Part shown: one piece after another, positions 7,627-15,087 of the stretch | How the letters are laid out: each line of letters begins with the position of its first letter | Numbering within the stretch: position 1 is the stretch's first letter | Notes under the pieces: model-generated | The model's database searches: none | The model's input: only the letters and a program-made list of their open reading frames with translations | What the model was told of the DNA's origin: nothing | NCBI GenBank assembly: GCA_036504235.1 | Contig: DASXVN010000007.1 | Span: 1 to 25,362, forward strand | Origin: Zipacnadum sp036504235 | GTDB taxonomy: Bacteria > Armatimonadota > Zipacnadia > Zipacnadales > Zipacnadaceae | DNA length: 25,362 nt | Direction of reading: 5' to 3' | Translations under genes and position numbers: made by a program

Positions 7627-9003
7627 CTACTTGATTTGCAGCAGCGTGTCCATCAGGGCCAGGGCGGTGGTGACGACCCGCGAGGCCGCCTGGTAGGCCT
7701 GCTGGAAGCGGATGAGATCCACGCCTTCTTCGTCCAGGTTCACGCCGCTGACCGAGTCGTACTGGTTCTGCAGGCCCCGCTGCACCGAGTCGGCGGCCTC
7801 CTGGAGGTTTTCCGCGGCGGCGGTGTCGCTGCCAATCTCACTGACCAGGTCGGCGTAGTCCTGCTCCAGCGTGGCCCGCCCGCCCTGGAGGAGCTTGCTA
7901 TCGCGCACGGACGCGAGGGCCAGGGCGTTACTGCCATCGCCGGCGGTGCCGTCGAGCCCGGCCGCGAGCGACTCGGGATGCCCGACCAGGAGCGGGTTAA
8001 CGGTCAGCGTGTGGGCCGCGGCGGCGGCGCTGTAGGTGAACAGCGGCAGTCCGGAGTTGCCGGCCAAATCGAAACCCTGCTGGTGAATCGGGTTCACCGT
8101 GTCGGCCAGGGTCTGCGCCAGCGTGTCCAGGTGGCTCAGGTACTGGGTGATAGCCTGGTCTCGCACCTCCAGCTCGCCGCCGATCTGACCCTTAAGGGGA
8201 GCGCTCTGGCCACTGTAAGCCAAGACCACCTGGACCCGCCCCGGCTGGAGGGGGTCCGGCTCGGTGCGTAACTCGTGGGCCTGCCCGCCCTGCAGGAGGC
8301 GCTGGCCGCCCAGCACCAAATCCACCGTACCGTCATCGTAGCGGAGGGCTTCCGCGCCGGTGAGGCCGGCCAGATCGCTGAGCAGCACGTCCTGCTGGTC
8401 GGACAAGCCGGCGCGGGCCGCCGAGGTGGCGCACTCGGGTAGGCGGCGGTTGAGTTCGGCCAGGCTCGTCAACTTGTGGTTGACCTGGGTCACCTGATCC
8501 TGGACCTGCTGGTCCAGCTTATCGCGTAAGTTGTTGAGCTCGGCGGCCCGCTGGTTGAAGCTATCGGCCAGGGAGCCGGCTGCCTGAAGGGCCTCCACGC
8601 GGGCGCCCTGATTGCCGGGACTGGCGGCGAGGGTGTTCCAGGTGCTGAAGAATCGCCCCAGATCGTCCGAGATCCCCTGGCCCTGCAGATCGGAGAAGAG
8701 GGCCTCCGCCTGGCCCAGGGAGCTGCTGCGCCCGGAGAAATAGCCGGAACGCCCGGCCTGGCGCTCAATCTGGCCGCTCAGCAGGCGATCCTGCAGCCGC
8801 TGCACGGTCACCAGCTCCACGCCGTGACCCAGCGCGGACCCGGTCACGGAGCCGCTGAAGGCTCCCGGCACAACCGCCAACTCGGGGCGCTCGCGCACAT
8901 AGCCGGGGGTTTGGGCGTTGGCGATGTTGTTGCCGATCACCTGCAGGGCGGCGCGATGGGCGACCAGCGCGTTCTCGGCAACGTACAGCAAGTCTCCGGC
9001 CAT
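7627..9003 (-). CDS. flgK: FlgK, hook-filament junction protein (HAP1)
   Basis: The first hook-associated protein, joining hook to FlgL. The 458-aa protein has the rod/hook/HAP N-terminus with ALQVIGNNIANAQTPGYVRERPEL (around residues 19-42) and the FlgK C-terminal pattern SGVNLDEEGVDLIRFQQAYQAASRVVTTALALMDTLLQI. Both D0 helices are present, so the protein is complete. AGGAGG inside the end of flgN precedes the ATG, only four bases separating the two genes, which suggests translational coupling to its presumed chaperone FlgN. Confidence 0.96.
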   Translation of the reverse strand: MAGDLLYVAENALVAHRAALQVIGNNIANAQTPGYVRERPELAVVPGAFSGSVTGSALGHGVELVTVQRLQDRLLSGQIERQAGRSGYFSGRSSSLGQAEALFSDLQGQGISDDLGRFFSTWNTLAASPGNQGARVEALQAAGSLADSFNQRAAELNNLRDKLDQQVQDQVTQVNHKLTSLAELNRRLPECATSAARAGLSDQQDVLLSDLAGLTGAEALRYDDGTVDLVLGGQRLLQGGQAHELRTEPDPLQPGRVQVVLAYSGQSAPLKGQIGGELEVRDQAITQYLSHLDTLAQTLADTVNPIHQQGFDLAGNSGLPLFTYSAAAAAHTLTVNPLLVGHPESLAAGLDGTAGDGSNALALASVRDSKLLQGGRATLEQDYADLVSEIGSDTAAAENLQEAADSVQRGLQNQYDSVSGVNLDEEGVDLIRFQQAYQAASRVVTTALALMDTLLQIK

Positions 9004-9007
9004 GTCG

Positions 9008-9475
9008 CTAAGCCTCCTGGTTGCAGCGTTCTCCGGACAGGGAGGCCAGGTTGACCGCCCCGCCCTGACTGTAGCTCACCGGCACCTCGAGGCCCAGCGA
9101 GCGGCGGCAGAACTCCAGGTAGGCCAGCAGGTCCGCGAGAATCTCCTGGCTGACCTGGCTCTCCAGACGCAGCCGCTCCTGGCTCATCTGGAGGCGACGC
9201 CGCAGGGCGTTGAGAGAGATCGGGGGGGGCGGCAAGGGGCGCAGGTCCGCCGAGGCGTCCGGCTGCAGGAGACGCTCCAGACGCTGGAGCTCCTCGCCGA
9301 GGTGGCAGGTGCTGGTCCAGATGTCCTCCTCCCGAGGCCCCAGGACCGCGGCGCGCTGCCGGCGGAGCAAGTCAATCAGTCGCTCGCACGTCTCAGCCTC
9401 CGCGTGGAGGGCGGCGGCGAGGGCGTCCTCGTCGGGCTCGGTTTGTCTCATCGGAGGTGATTCGAGTTGCACCAT
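9008..9475 (-). CDS. flgN: FlgN-family chaperone for FlgK/FlgL
   Basis: Cytoplasmic chaperone expected to bind FlgK and FlgL and deliver them to the export apparatus. The ATG at 9475 (155 aa) is chosen because AAGGAG at 9482-9487 sits six bases upstream; a further ATG at 9508 would add 11 residues. The protein is almost entirely helical: a Glu/Ala-rich segment with CERLIDLLRRQRAAVLGPREED, a proline-rich break (LRPLPPPPISLN, encoded partly by an 8-G run at 9222-9229), and a second helix LEFCRRSLGLEVPVSYSQGGAV near the end. Identity rests on this pattern and on its place between flgM and flgK, the standard order in many bacteria. Confidence 0.82.
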   Translation of the reverse strand: MVQLESPPMRQTEPDEDALAAALHAEAETCERLIDLLRRQRAAVLGPREEDIWTSTCHLGEELQRLERLLQPDASADLRPLPPPPISLNALRRRLQMSQERLRLESQVSQEILADLLAYLEFCRRSLGLEVPVSYSQGGAVNLASLSGERCNQEA

Positions 9476-9517
9476 AGGAGGCTCCTTGACGGTTGTACCG
9501 GCGACCATGGCCGGAAG

Positions 9518-9787
9518 CTACTCGCCGCGCCGCAGCGCGCTCATGAGGCTACGCGCTACCGCCGGCGGGCTGATCGCTTCTCCCTGCGCCAGCCGGGCGC
9601 GCGCCGCGCAGACTCGCTCCGGGCGCACTGCCGGAATCTGGCGCAGTGCTGCCGGTAACTCCTGCAAGAACTGTGCCGCTTCCGAGAGTTGGAGGCTCTC
9701 GGAGGGGCTGTTTGACTCCCGGAGGGGCTCAGTCGCCGGACGGGTCGGGAGCGATTGCGACGGGTGGTTCACCGCTGAGATGCGCAT
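9518..9787 (-). CDS. flgM: FlgM-like anti-sigma-28 factor
   Basis: FlgM binds and holds sigma-28 (FliA/SigD) inactive until the hook is finished, then leaves through the flagellum. This 89-aa protein starts MRISAVNHPS, has a disordered Ser/Pro-rich N-terminal half, and ends in the FlgM-type helices LSEAAQFLQELPAALRQIP and VRPERVCAARARLAQGEAIS followed by PAVARSLMSAL, the sigma-binding region. AGGAGG at 9793-9798 is five bases from the ATG, a strong start. The first 59 bases overlap the 3' end of flgJ in another frame. Position between flgJ and flgN supports the call. Confidence 0.85.
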   Translation of the reverse strand: MRISAVNHPSQSLPTRPATEPLRESNSPSESLQLSEAAQFLQELPAALRQIPAVRPERVCAARARLAQGEAISPPAVARSLMSALRRGE

Positions 9788-10079
9788 CCGCGCCTCCTGA
9801 GTACTCGTTTTCTAAGGCTTGATAGAGCATCTGCGCCACGCCGAGGGGGGTGCTGTTGCTTAGTTCGTCCCCCACGGCCTGACAGTACCGGTTCCAGAAG
9901 ACCTGCTCGCCGCTCTTGGCAGGCAGCAGTCCTCGGTCGGAGGGAGCGCCCCGCATCTGGCGGAGCAGCTCACTGACGAGCAGGCCCTCGAACTGGACAG
10001 CCGCCTCCCAGGCCCGCTTGTCGCGGGGCGCTGAGGTGGGCTGAGACGGCGCTGAATTGGCGGTGAGGGGCTTGAGCAT
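9729..10079 (-). CDS. flgJ: FlgJ N-terminal type rod-binding protein
   Basis: Short, 116-aa form of FlgJ containing only the rod-binding/rod-capping domain. The block WEAAVQFEGLLVSELLRQMRGA (around residues 24-45), then GEQVFWNRYCQAVGDEL and LGVAQMLYQALENE, match the FlgJ N-terminal family (aa.qFE.l....ll..mR.a ... G.G.a..l...l). The C-terminal peptidoglycan hydrolase domain found in E. coli FlgJ is missing, so another enzyme must open the wall for the rod. It starts 13 bases after the flgI stop, and its tail overlaps flgM by 59 bases. Confidence 0.88.
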   Translation of the reverse strand: MLKPLTANSAPSQPTSAPRDKRAWEAAVQFEGLLVSELLRQMRGAPSDRGLLPAKSGEQVFWNRYCQAVGDELSNSTPLGVAQMLYQALENEYSGGADAHLSGEPPVAIAPDPSGD

Positions 10080-10092
10080 AGGGACCGTCCGC

Positions 10093-11196
10093 TTACATGA
10101 TGATTAGCTCCGCCTGGAGGGCACCCGCTTGTTTGAGGGCTTGGATGATGGCGATCAGGTCGCGGGGCTTGACGCCCAGCGCATTGAGCGCGCGGACCAG
10201 ATCGCCCAGCGTGCCCTGCGGGGGCACCTCCCACAGGGCGCCGCCCGCCTCCTCGACGCTCAGCTTCTTCTCGGGCACGACCACTGTGGACCCGCCGCTC
10301 AGGGGCGGGGGCTGGGAGACCGCGACGCGCTCCCGGACGCGGACGGTGAGGCCTCCGTGGGCCACGGCCACCGGCAGGATGCGCACGTTCTCGCCCATCA
10401 CCACGGTGCCGGTGCGCTCGTTGACCACCACGCGGGCCGGAGCCTCCGGCTGCACAGGCAGGTCCTCCACGCGGGCGAGCAACGCCGCCGGGTCCTCCCC
10501 GGCCAGCAGCGACAGGACGACGGTGCCGGCGTCACTGGCCCGCGCGCGACCGGGGCCGAGCTGGCCGTTGAGGGCCTCCGCCAACCGTCCGGCGGTGGTG
10601 AAATCCGGCTGGTAGAGGGTGAGCGTCAGGGCCTGGTCGGGCGCGAGGTCCGCTGCCAGGGACTGCGTGATCCAGCCCCCCTGCGGCACGCGGCCGACGC
10701 TCAGGTGATTGTTGACCTGCGAGGAGCCGCCGCCGCCCGCGCCGTAGCCGCCGATGGAGAGCGGCCCTTGCGCGAGGGCGCGCACTACACCGTCACTGCC
10801 CCGCAGCGGGGTGGCCAGGAGGGTGCCGCCCTGGAGACTGGCGGCGTCGCCGACCGAGGAGACCAGCACGTCAAAGCGAGCATTGCGGACGGCCCCGGGG
10901 GCCATCTCGGCGGTGACCATGACGGCCGCCACGTTCTTGACCTGGAGCTGCCCGGCGGGCAGCCGGAGCCCCATCTGCTCGAGCATGTTCTTCAGCGCGG
11001 CCTGGGTGAAGGCCGTGCGGTCGGAGTCGCCGGTGCCGTCCAGCCCCACGACCAGGCCATAGCCGAGCAGGCGGTACCCCGCCGCGGCGCTGAGCGAGGC
11101 GAGGTCCTTGAGCCGCACGGAAAGGGGCGCGGGCGCCTGCGCCTCGGCGAGGACGGTGGTGAACAGTAGCAGTACACTGAGCCAGAGTTTGAGCAT
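10093..11196 (-). CDS. flgI: FlgI, flagellar P-ring protein
   Basis: Builds the periplasmic P-ring around the rod in the peptidoglycan layer. The 367-aa length is normal. A Sec signal peptide is seen at residues 1-19 (MLKLWLSVLLLFTTVLAEAQA). The mature part begins with the family motif VRLKDLASLSAAAGYRLLGYGLVVGLDGTGDS and contains LQVKNVAAVMVTAEMAPGA, SIGGYGAGGGGSSQVNNH and the C-terminal VVVPEKKLSVEEAGGAL...TLGDLVRALNALGVKPRDLIAIIQALKQAGALQAELIIM, ending exactly as FlgI does. It lies between flgH and flgJ, the standard order. Confidence 0.97.
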   Translation of the reverse strand: MLKLWLSVLLLFTTVLAEAQAPAPLSVRLKDLASLSAAAGYRLLGYGLVVGLDGTGDSDRTAFTQAALKNMLEQMGLRLPAGQLQVKNVAAVMVTAEMAPGAVRNARFDVLVSSVGDAASLQGGTLLATPLRGSDGVVRALAQGPLSIGGYGAGGGGSSQVNNHLSVGRVPQGGWITQSLAADLAPDQALTLTLYQPDFTTAGRLAEALNGQLGPGRARASDAGTVVLSLLAGEDPAALLARVEDLPVQPEAPARVVVNERTGTVVMGENVRILPVAVAHGGLTVRVRERVAVSQPPPLSGGSTVVVPEKKLSVEEAGGALWEVPPQGTLGDLVRALNALGVKPRDLIAIIQALKQAGALQAELIIM

Positions 11197-11224
11197 CGGT
11201 AGCGGTTACCCCCGGGAGCCCTCA

Positions 11225-11806
11225 CTAGAACAGCCAATTCAGGACGCGCGTCAGGAAGCCCGCGCTGCGCGTGGGCTGGCTCGGATCGCTGCCCGAGTAG
11301 GTGATCTGCGCGTTGACCAGGTCCTGTGAGGCCACGGTGTTGTCGGACGTCAGGTCCAGCGGCCGCACCTCCCCGCGGAGGGTGAAGCTCTGCTGGTCGC
11401 GGTTGACCTGTATCTGCCGCTGGCCCTCCAGCAGGTAGTTGCCGGTCGGCGTGATCGCCACGATGCGGGCGGCCACGCGGGTGTTGAGCGTCTCCTGGCG
11501 GGAGGCGGTGGTCTTGGCGCTGCCGCTGGACTGGCCGTTCCAGCCGAAAAGCGGGATACCCGCCAGCCAGCCCTGGCCGGGCCCCACGGTGGTAGCGTCG
11601 CTGTGATCGTGCCCGTTGCCCGCGGTGTGGCTGGCGGTGGTGGACTCGGAGATGATGACCGTGACCAGGTCCCCCACCTGATGCGCGAGGGGCGTGACAA
11701 AGAGACCCGCGAAGAAGCCGGCGCTCGGGGCCGCGGGCTGCTGGGCCCCCGCGGAGGCCACACACAGCAGGAGCAGGGCGATAATCAGGTGAGTCGGGTT
11801 CTTCAT
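11225..11806 (-). CDS. flgH: FlgH, flagellar L-ring protein (no lipobox)
   Basis: Forms the outer-membrane L-ring. The ATG at 11806 is preferred (193 aa) because GGAGG at 11812-11816 is five bases upstream; the TTG four codons earlier overlaps that site. FlgH motifs are present: HQVGDLVTVIISESTTASHTA, RIVAITPTGNYLLEGQRQIQVN and the closing LRGEVRPLDLTSDNTVASQDLVNAQITYSGS. The N-terminus MKNPTHLIIALLLLCVASAGAQQ is a signal peptide, but the residue before Cys15 is Leu, so the usual lipoprotein box (small residue then Cys) is absent and cleavage after ASAGA by signal peptidase I is more likely. Canonical FlgH is a lipoprotein. Confidence 0.94.
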   Translation of the reverse strand: MKNPTHLIIALLLLCVASAGAQQPAAPSAGFFAGLFVTPLAHQVGDLVTVIISESTTASHTAGNGHDHSDATTVGPGQGWLAGIPLFGWNGQSSGSAKTTASRQETLNTRVAARIVAITPTGNYLLEGQRQIQVNRDQQSFTLRGEVRPLDLTSDNTVASQDLVNAQITYSGSDPSQPTRSAGFLTRVLNWLF

Positions 11807-11847
11807 CGGCGCCTCCAAATCACGCGCCCGCGAGCGGGGCGCAGTCG

Positions 11848-12453
11848 TTACGACAGAGACGAGACCTCCACCAGCGAGGTGCTGAGCAGCAGGCCCTCGA
11901 CCACCGCGTTGCTGCCGGCGAGGCGGACCTTGACCGTCTCCCCCACCGTGGGGCGGCCCTGAATCTGGCCGGTGGCGCGGACCTCAATCAACCCGCAGCA
12001 GGCCACCACGGTGACCGCGGCGCCCCAGTCGAGGCGCACGGGGGGCGGGGCGGGCGCCGCCGGCGAGCCGGGCGGGAGGTCCGCGGCAGGCGCGACCGGT
12101 GCGGCGGCGGTCGGCGGTCGGGCGGGGGCCGGGGCGCTCACCGTCACCTGCTCGGCCCCGCTCAGGGTAAGCTGATCGGGGTCGAAACCCGCGCAGCGCA
12201 GGCGTAGACGCAGATAGCCGCGCGTTAGGAGCCGCAGGCCCGAGGGCAGCGGCGCAGGGCCGAGCGACACGGCCGCGAGCCGCTCGCGCACCGCGGGGTC
12301 GGCGACGATCTCCGCCACCTGGGCCAAGGTGAGGTCGCCGCTGGAGGCGGTGGCCGCCGCCCGCAGGGTCACTTGCGGACGCGGCGCGGGCTCGTCGGCC
12401 GCGGCGGCGGCGGCGAGCAGCAGAGCTAGCAGGATCGGGGTGACTCGGTTCAT
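11848..12453 (-). CDS. flgA: FlgA, P-ring assembly chaperone
   Basis: Periplasmic protein that helps FlgI polymerise into the P-ring. The 201-aa protein has a signal peptide (MNRVTPILLALLLAAAAAADEP), an N-terminal domain with GDLTLAQVAEIVADPAVRERL, and a C-terminal SAF-type half ending IEVRATGQIQGRPTVGETVKVRLAGSNAVVEGLL, matching the FlgA pattern 'g.a...g..G..V.V.n..S...v.g.V'. A Pro/Ala-rich linker of about 40 residues joins the two halves. The gene is between flgG and flgH, its usual place. The 63-base gap to flgG holds a palindromic repeat. Confidence 0.92.
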   Translation of the reverse strand: MNRVTPILLALLLAAAAAADEPAPRPQVTLRAAATASSGDLTLAQVAEIVADPAVRERLAAVSLGPAPLPSGLRLLTRGYLRLRLRCAGFDPDQLTLSGAEQVTVSAPAPARPPTAAAPVAPAADLPPGSPAAPAPPPVRLDWGAAVTVVACCGLIEVRATGQIQGRPTVGETVKVRLAGSNAVVEGLLLSTSLVEVSSLS

Positions 12454-12484
12454 AAGTTGCCTTTCGCGCGTGCCGGAAACGGCA

Positions 12485-12503
12485 GACGGGCGAGACGCCC
12501 GTC
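12485..12503. repeat. Palindrome between flgG and flgA
   Basis: GACGGGCG, loop AGA and CGCCCGTC make a perfect 8-bp stem, followed by CTACC and preceded by GGAAACGGCA. The CCTAC end and the AACGGC flank link it to the other palindromes in this window. It may mark a processing or pausing site between flgG and flgA. Confidence 0.7.
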
Positions 12504-12516
12504 CTACCGAGGCGCG

Positions 12517-13305
12517 CTACTGCCGCACGTTGTTCGCGGTCTGTAGCATCTGGTCGGCGATCTTGATGGCTTCCGAGTTGGCCTCGTAGGCGCGCTGGGC
12601 GGTGATCATCTGGACCATCTCCTGGACCACTTTCACATTGGACATTTCCAGCACGTTCTGGGAAATCTGGCCCAGGCCGTTGAGGCCCGGGGTGCCGGCG
12701 GCGGCCGTGCCGGAGGCGGCGGTTTCCGTAAAGAGGTTCTGGCCGATGCTGAGCAGCCCGGCCGGGTTCATGAAGCGCGCAATCTGAATCTGGCCGACCT
12801 TGGTGGGGGCGGTGCTGGTGCCCTGGATGACGGAAACGGTGCCGTCCTCCCCGACCGTGAGCGACTGCGCGTCAGGGGGGATGATGACCGGCGGATCGAG
12901 CGCGTAGCCGTCAGAGGTGACCAGACTGCCGGTGCTGTCCTGCTTGAAATTGCCGGCGCGAGTATAGGCCGACTTGCCGCTGGGCAGGGTGACCTTGAAG
13001 AAGCCGTCGCCGCCGATGGTCAAGTCCAGCGGGTTGCCGGTCTCCTGCAAGGTCCCCTCGTCGAACATCTTGGAGGTGGAGGCGGCGCGGGTGCCGAGGC
13101 CCACCTGGATGCCGGTGGGAATCTGCACGCCGTCGGCGGAGGGCGAGCCGGGCATGCGGGTGGTCTCGTAGAGGAGGTCCTCAAAATCCACTCGCTGCCG
13201 CTTGAAACCGGCGGTGTTGACGTTGGCGAGGTTGTTGGCGATGGTGTCTACGTTAAGTTCCTGGGCGATCATACCGGTCGCCGCGGACCACAGGGCGCGC
13301 ATCAT
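12517..13305 (-). CDS. flgG: FlgG, distal rod protein
   Basis: Makes the distal rod that crosses the periplasm. The ATG at 13305 (262 aa, starting MMRALWSAATGMIAQ) is preferred: GAGGTGA at 13313-13319 lies seven bases upstream and includes the alternative GTG start at 13317. The rod-protein signature is clear: VDTIANNLANVNTAGFKRQRVDFEDLLYE (N-terminal), GNPLDLTIGGDGFFKV in the middle, YTRAGNFKQDSTGSLVTSDGYAL, and the C-terminal LEMSNVKVVQEMVQMITAQRAYEANSEAIKIADQMLQTANNV. The length matches E. coli FlgG (260 aa). It is separated from flgF by an unusually long 359-base gap. Confidence 0.97.
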   Translation of the reverse strand: MMRALWSAATGMIAQELNVDTIANNLANVNTAGFKRQRVDFEDLLYETTRMPGSPSADGVQIPTGIQVGLGTRAASTSKMFDEGTLQETGNPLDLTIGGDGFFKVTLPSGKSAYTRAGNFKQDSTGSLVTSDGYALDPPVIIPPDAQSLTVGEDGTVSVIQGTSTAPTKVGQIQIARFMNPAGLLSIGQNLFTETAASGTAAAGTPGLNGLGQISQNVLEMSNVKVVQEMVQMITAQRAYEANSEAIKIADQMLQTANNVRQ

Positions 13306-13317
13306 GAGAGGAATCAC

Positions 13318-13664
13318 CTCGAGGCAAAAGTAGGGTGAGAGGGCGGATTAGAGTTGGTTTTGAGACCCGGCGAACGGCGGCCCACCCCGCCCTCGGGGGA
13401 CCTCGGGCACCCCTCCCGGTGCGGGAGGGGCTACGGCAACGGCGCCTCACCCCCGGCCCCTCTCCCTGCGGGAGAGGGGGGAAAGGCGAACGGCTACGGC
13501 AACGGCTAAGGGCTCGATCATGCAGAAGGCGGTCTCTTACTCGTACTCAGCGAACGGGCGTGTGTTGCTCCGCTGCGCTCCGCAAAACGCGCCCCTACAA
13601 CGGCAGAGGCAAACGGCTAAGGGCTCCCCCGCCTACAGAACGTGCGGCGGTGGGAGAAATGCAG
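13318..13664. repeat. Hairpin-rich gap between flgF and flgG
   Basis: I see no gene here. The gap holds three palindromes: 13410-13430 (CCCCTCCC, loop GGTGC, GGGAGGGG), 13457-13479 (CCCCTCTCCC, loop TGC, GGGAGAGGGG, a perfect 10-bp stem) and 13556-13594 (imperfect, GGGCGTGTG...AACGCGCCC followed by CTACA). Between and after them are short recurring strings such as GGCGAACGGCTACGGCAACG and AAACGGCTAAGGGCTC (the latter at both about 13502-13516 and 13611-13626). This looks like an array of dispersed intergenic repeats inserted in a rod operon. Confidence 0.75.
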
Positions 13665-14381
13665 TTAGTCAGCCAGGCTGCGGGCGAGGTCGGACACGGC
13701 GGCGTCCTGGGTGCGGAGGACCTCGGCGTTGGCCTCGTACTGGCGCATGCCGCGCGTCATGGCTCCCAGCTCGCGAACCGCATTGGCGTTGGCGCCCTCC
13801 AGGCAGCCCTGCCGGACTTGCGTCGTGGCGGCGGGGACCGTGGCGCTGACTTGCAGCAGGTTGCCACCGGAGGCGCGGAGGGTGGCCCCCGGCGCGGGCT
13901 CCACCACGCGAAGCCGGTCTACCGGACGGCCGTCTACCGTGATCGAGCCGCTGTCCGTGATGGTGACTTGCGTCCCGGTAAGCTGAATCGGGCCTGCCTG
14001 GCCCAGCACCGGCTGGCCGGCGGCGGTTACTAACAGTCCCTGCGGGCTGCGCGTGAGATTGCCCGCGCGGGTGTAGGCCTGCCCCTGGGGGGTCTGGACC
14101 ACCAGGAGACCGGGGCCATTAAGCGCCACGTCCAGCGAGCCGCCGGTCTCGCGGATCGGTCCCTGGCGGAGGTCTAACCACTGGCCGGCGAGGGTCCCGC
14201 CGCCGCGGTCGGTCTCGGCGGAGTCGGTGGCCGCCTGGAGGTCCTGGCGGAAGGAGCGCTGGGCGACCTCCGCACGGCGGAAGCCGGCGGTGTTGGCGTT
14301 GGCCAGGTTGTTGGCGTAAATATCAGCCTTTTCCAGTTCCGTCGCCATGCCGCTGGCCGCGGCGTAAATTCCCCTGAGCAT
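13665..14381 (-). CDS. flgF: FlgF, proximal rod protein
   Basis: Proximal rod component. The ATG at 14381 (238 aa, MLRGIYAAASGM) is preferred since the family begins this way and GGGAGAGG precedes it; the reading frame stays open upstream to 14570 but without family features. Motifs: YANNLANANTAGFRRAEVAQRSF near the N-terminus, GGSLDVALNGPGLLVVQTPQGQAYTRAGNLTRSPQG in the middle, and the C-terminal ELGAMTRGMRQYEANAEVLRTQDAAVSDLARSL. It is shorter than flgG and lies upstream of it, consistent with flgF. It is the first gene of the minus-strand flg run and has a sigma-28-like sequence about 37-63 bases ahead of it. Confidence 0.9.
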   Translation of the reverse strand: MLRGIYAAASGMATELEKADIYANNLANANTAGFRRAEVAQRSFRQDLQAATDSAETDRGGGTLAGQWLDLRQGPIRETGGSLDVALNGPGLLVVQTPQGQAYTRAGNLTRSPQGLLVTAAGQPVLGQAGPIQLTGTQVTITDSGSITVDGRPVDRLRVVEPAPGATLRASGGNLLQVSATVPAATTQVRQGCLEGANANAVRELGAMTRGMRQYEANAEVLRTQDAAVSDLARSLAD

Positions 14382-14417
14382 AGGCCTCTCCCACCGACAA
14401 TAGGTAGCGTACCTGGT

Positions 14418-14444
14418 ATATCGGGCGGGGCGGATGAAACTTGA
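14418..14444 (-). promoter_or_regulatory. Sigma-28-like promoter candidate for flgF
   Basis: Read on the minus strand: TCAA (14441-14444), a 15-base spacer, then CCCGATAT (14418-14425). The consensus is TAAA, 15 bases, GCCGATAA in enterics or GCCGATAT in Bacillus. One mismatch in each box against the latter and the exact spacer support it. Transcription would begin about 14410, roughly 30 bases before the flgF ATG. Confidence 0.5.
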
Positions 14445-14524
14445 GGAGACACCGCTCTCGCCGCGAGCCGCCGAGACCGAGGGCCTGTCTACAGTCGCCC
14501 CCGCGCCGCCCGATTTATCTAGGC

Positions 14525-15043
14525 ATGACGCGTTGGGTAACTGGCATTGGTGAAGCGGCGTACAGCGCAACGCCGGGCGACAGTCTGACGGCGGTCGGCC
14601 TGGGCTCCTGCGTGGCGGTTATCCTCTTTGACGAGACCCGTAGCGCGGCGGGGCTGGCGCATTGCATGCTGCCCCGGCAGCGCAAGCCGCGCGCCGCGGG
14701 CGACAAGCCGGTGCTGACCGTGGAGAGCGGGCTCCCCTATTTGCTGGAGGAGATGCACCGCCACGGCTCTCGTCCGGAGGCCCTGCAGGTGGTGCTGGTG
14801 GGCGGGGCGGCTATGTTCGAGTTCACCGGCCCGCAGATCATGGACGTGGGTGCCCAGAATATCGCGATGGCGCGGGAGATCATCGGCACCCATCGGCTGC
14901 GCCTGCGCGCGGAGGACCTCGGCGGCAGCCGGGGGCGCACCGTGACGCTGACCCTGCCCGAGGCCGAGGTGATCGTGCGCACGGAGGGCGAGGAGAAGTG
15001 CCTGGTGGTCCTGGGGCACAGCTACCACGCCCGGGCGGCGTAG
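14525..15043 (+). CDS. cheD: CheD, chemoreceptor glutamine deamidase
   Basis: Deamidates glutamines on chemoreceptors and, in Bacillus and Thermotoga, binds CheC and stimulates its phosphatase activity. The ATG at 14525 gives 172 aa starting MTRWVTGIGEAAYSATPGD, as in Thermotoga CheD; the frame is open upstream but not CheD-like. Catalytic Cys29 (GLGSCVAVILFD) and His46 (GLAHCMLP) are present. The third catalytic residue, Thr, sits one place earlier (T22) than the usual six residues before Cys, with Ala23 there instead. The C-terminal block GVGAQNIAMAREII-like (here DVGAQNIAMAREIIGTHRLRL) is intact. No strong ribosome-binding site is seen. It diverges from flgF and converges on cheW. Confidence 0.93.
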   Translation: MTRWVTGIGEAAYSATPGDSLTAVGLGSCVAVILFDETRSAAGLAHCMLPRQRKPRAAGDKPVLTVESGLPYLLEEMHRHGSRPEALQVVLVGGAAMFEFTGPQIMDVGAQNIAMAREIIGTHRLRLRAEDLGGSRGRTVTLTLPEAEVIVRTEGEEKCLVVLGHSYHARAA

Positions 15044-15047
15044 AGAG

Positions 15048-15077
15048 CGAGGGGCAAGGCTCGCGCCTCGCCCCTCG
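15048..15077. terminator. Strong hairpin between convergent cheD and cheW
   Basis: CGAGGGGC (15048-15055) pairs with GCCCCTCG (15070-15077), and inside it AGGC pairs with GCCT around a TCGC loop, leaving one A/C mismatch. It starts five bases after the cheD stop, in a convergent gap, so a bidirectional terminator is likely, although there is no T-run. Confidence 0.55.
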
Positions 15078-15087
15078 GGAAACGGCC

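Noticed and set aside
14508..14515. GCCCGATT as a -10 box for cheD
   Set aside because: No matching -35 box at 15 bases, and transcription would begin at the start codon itself.
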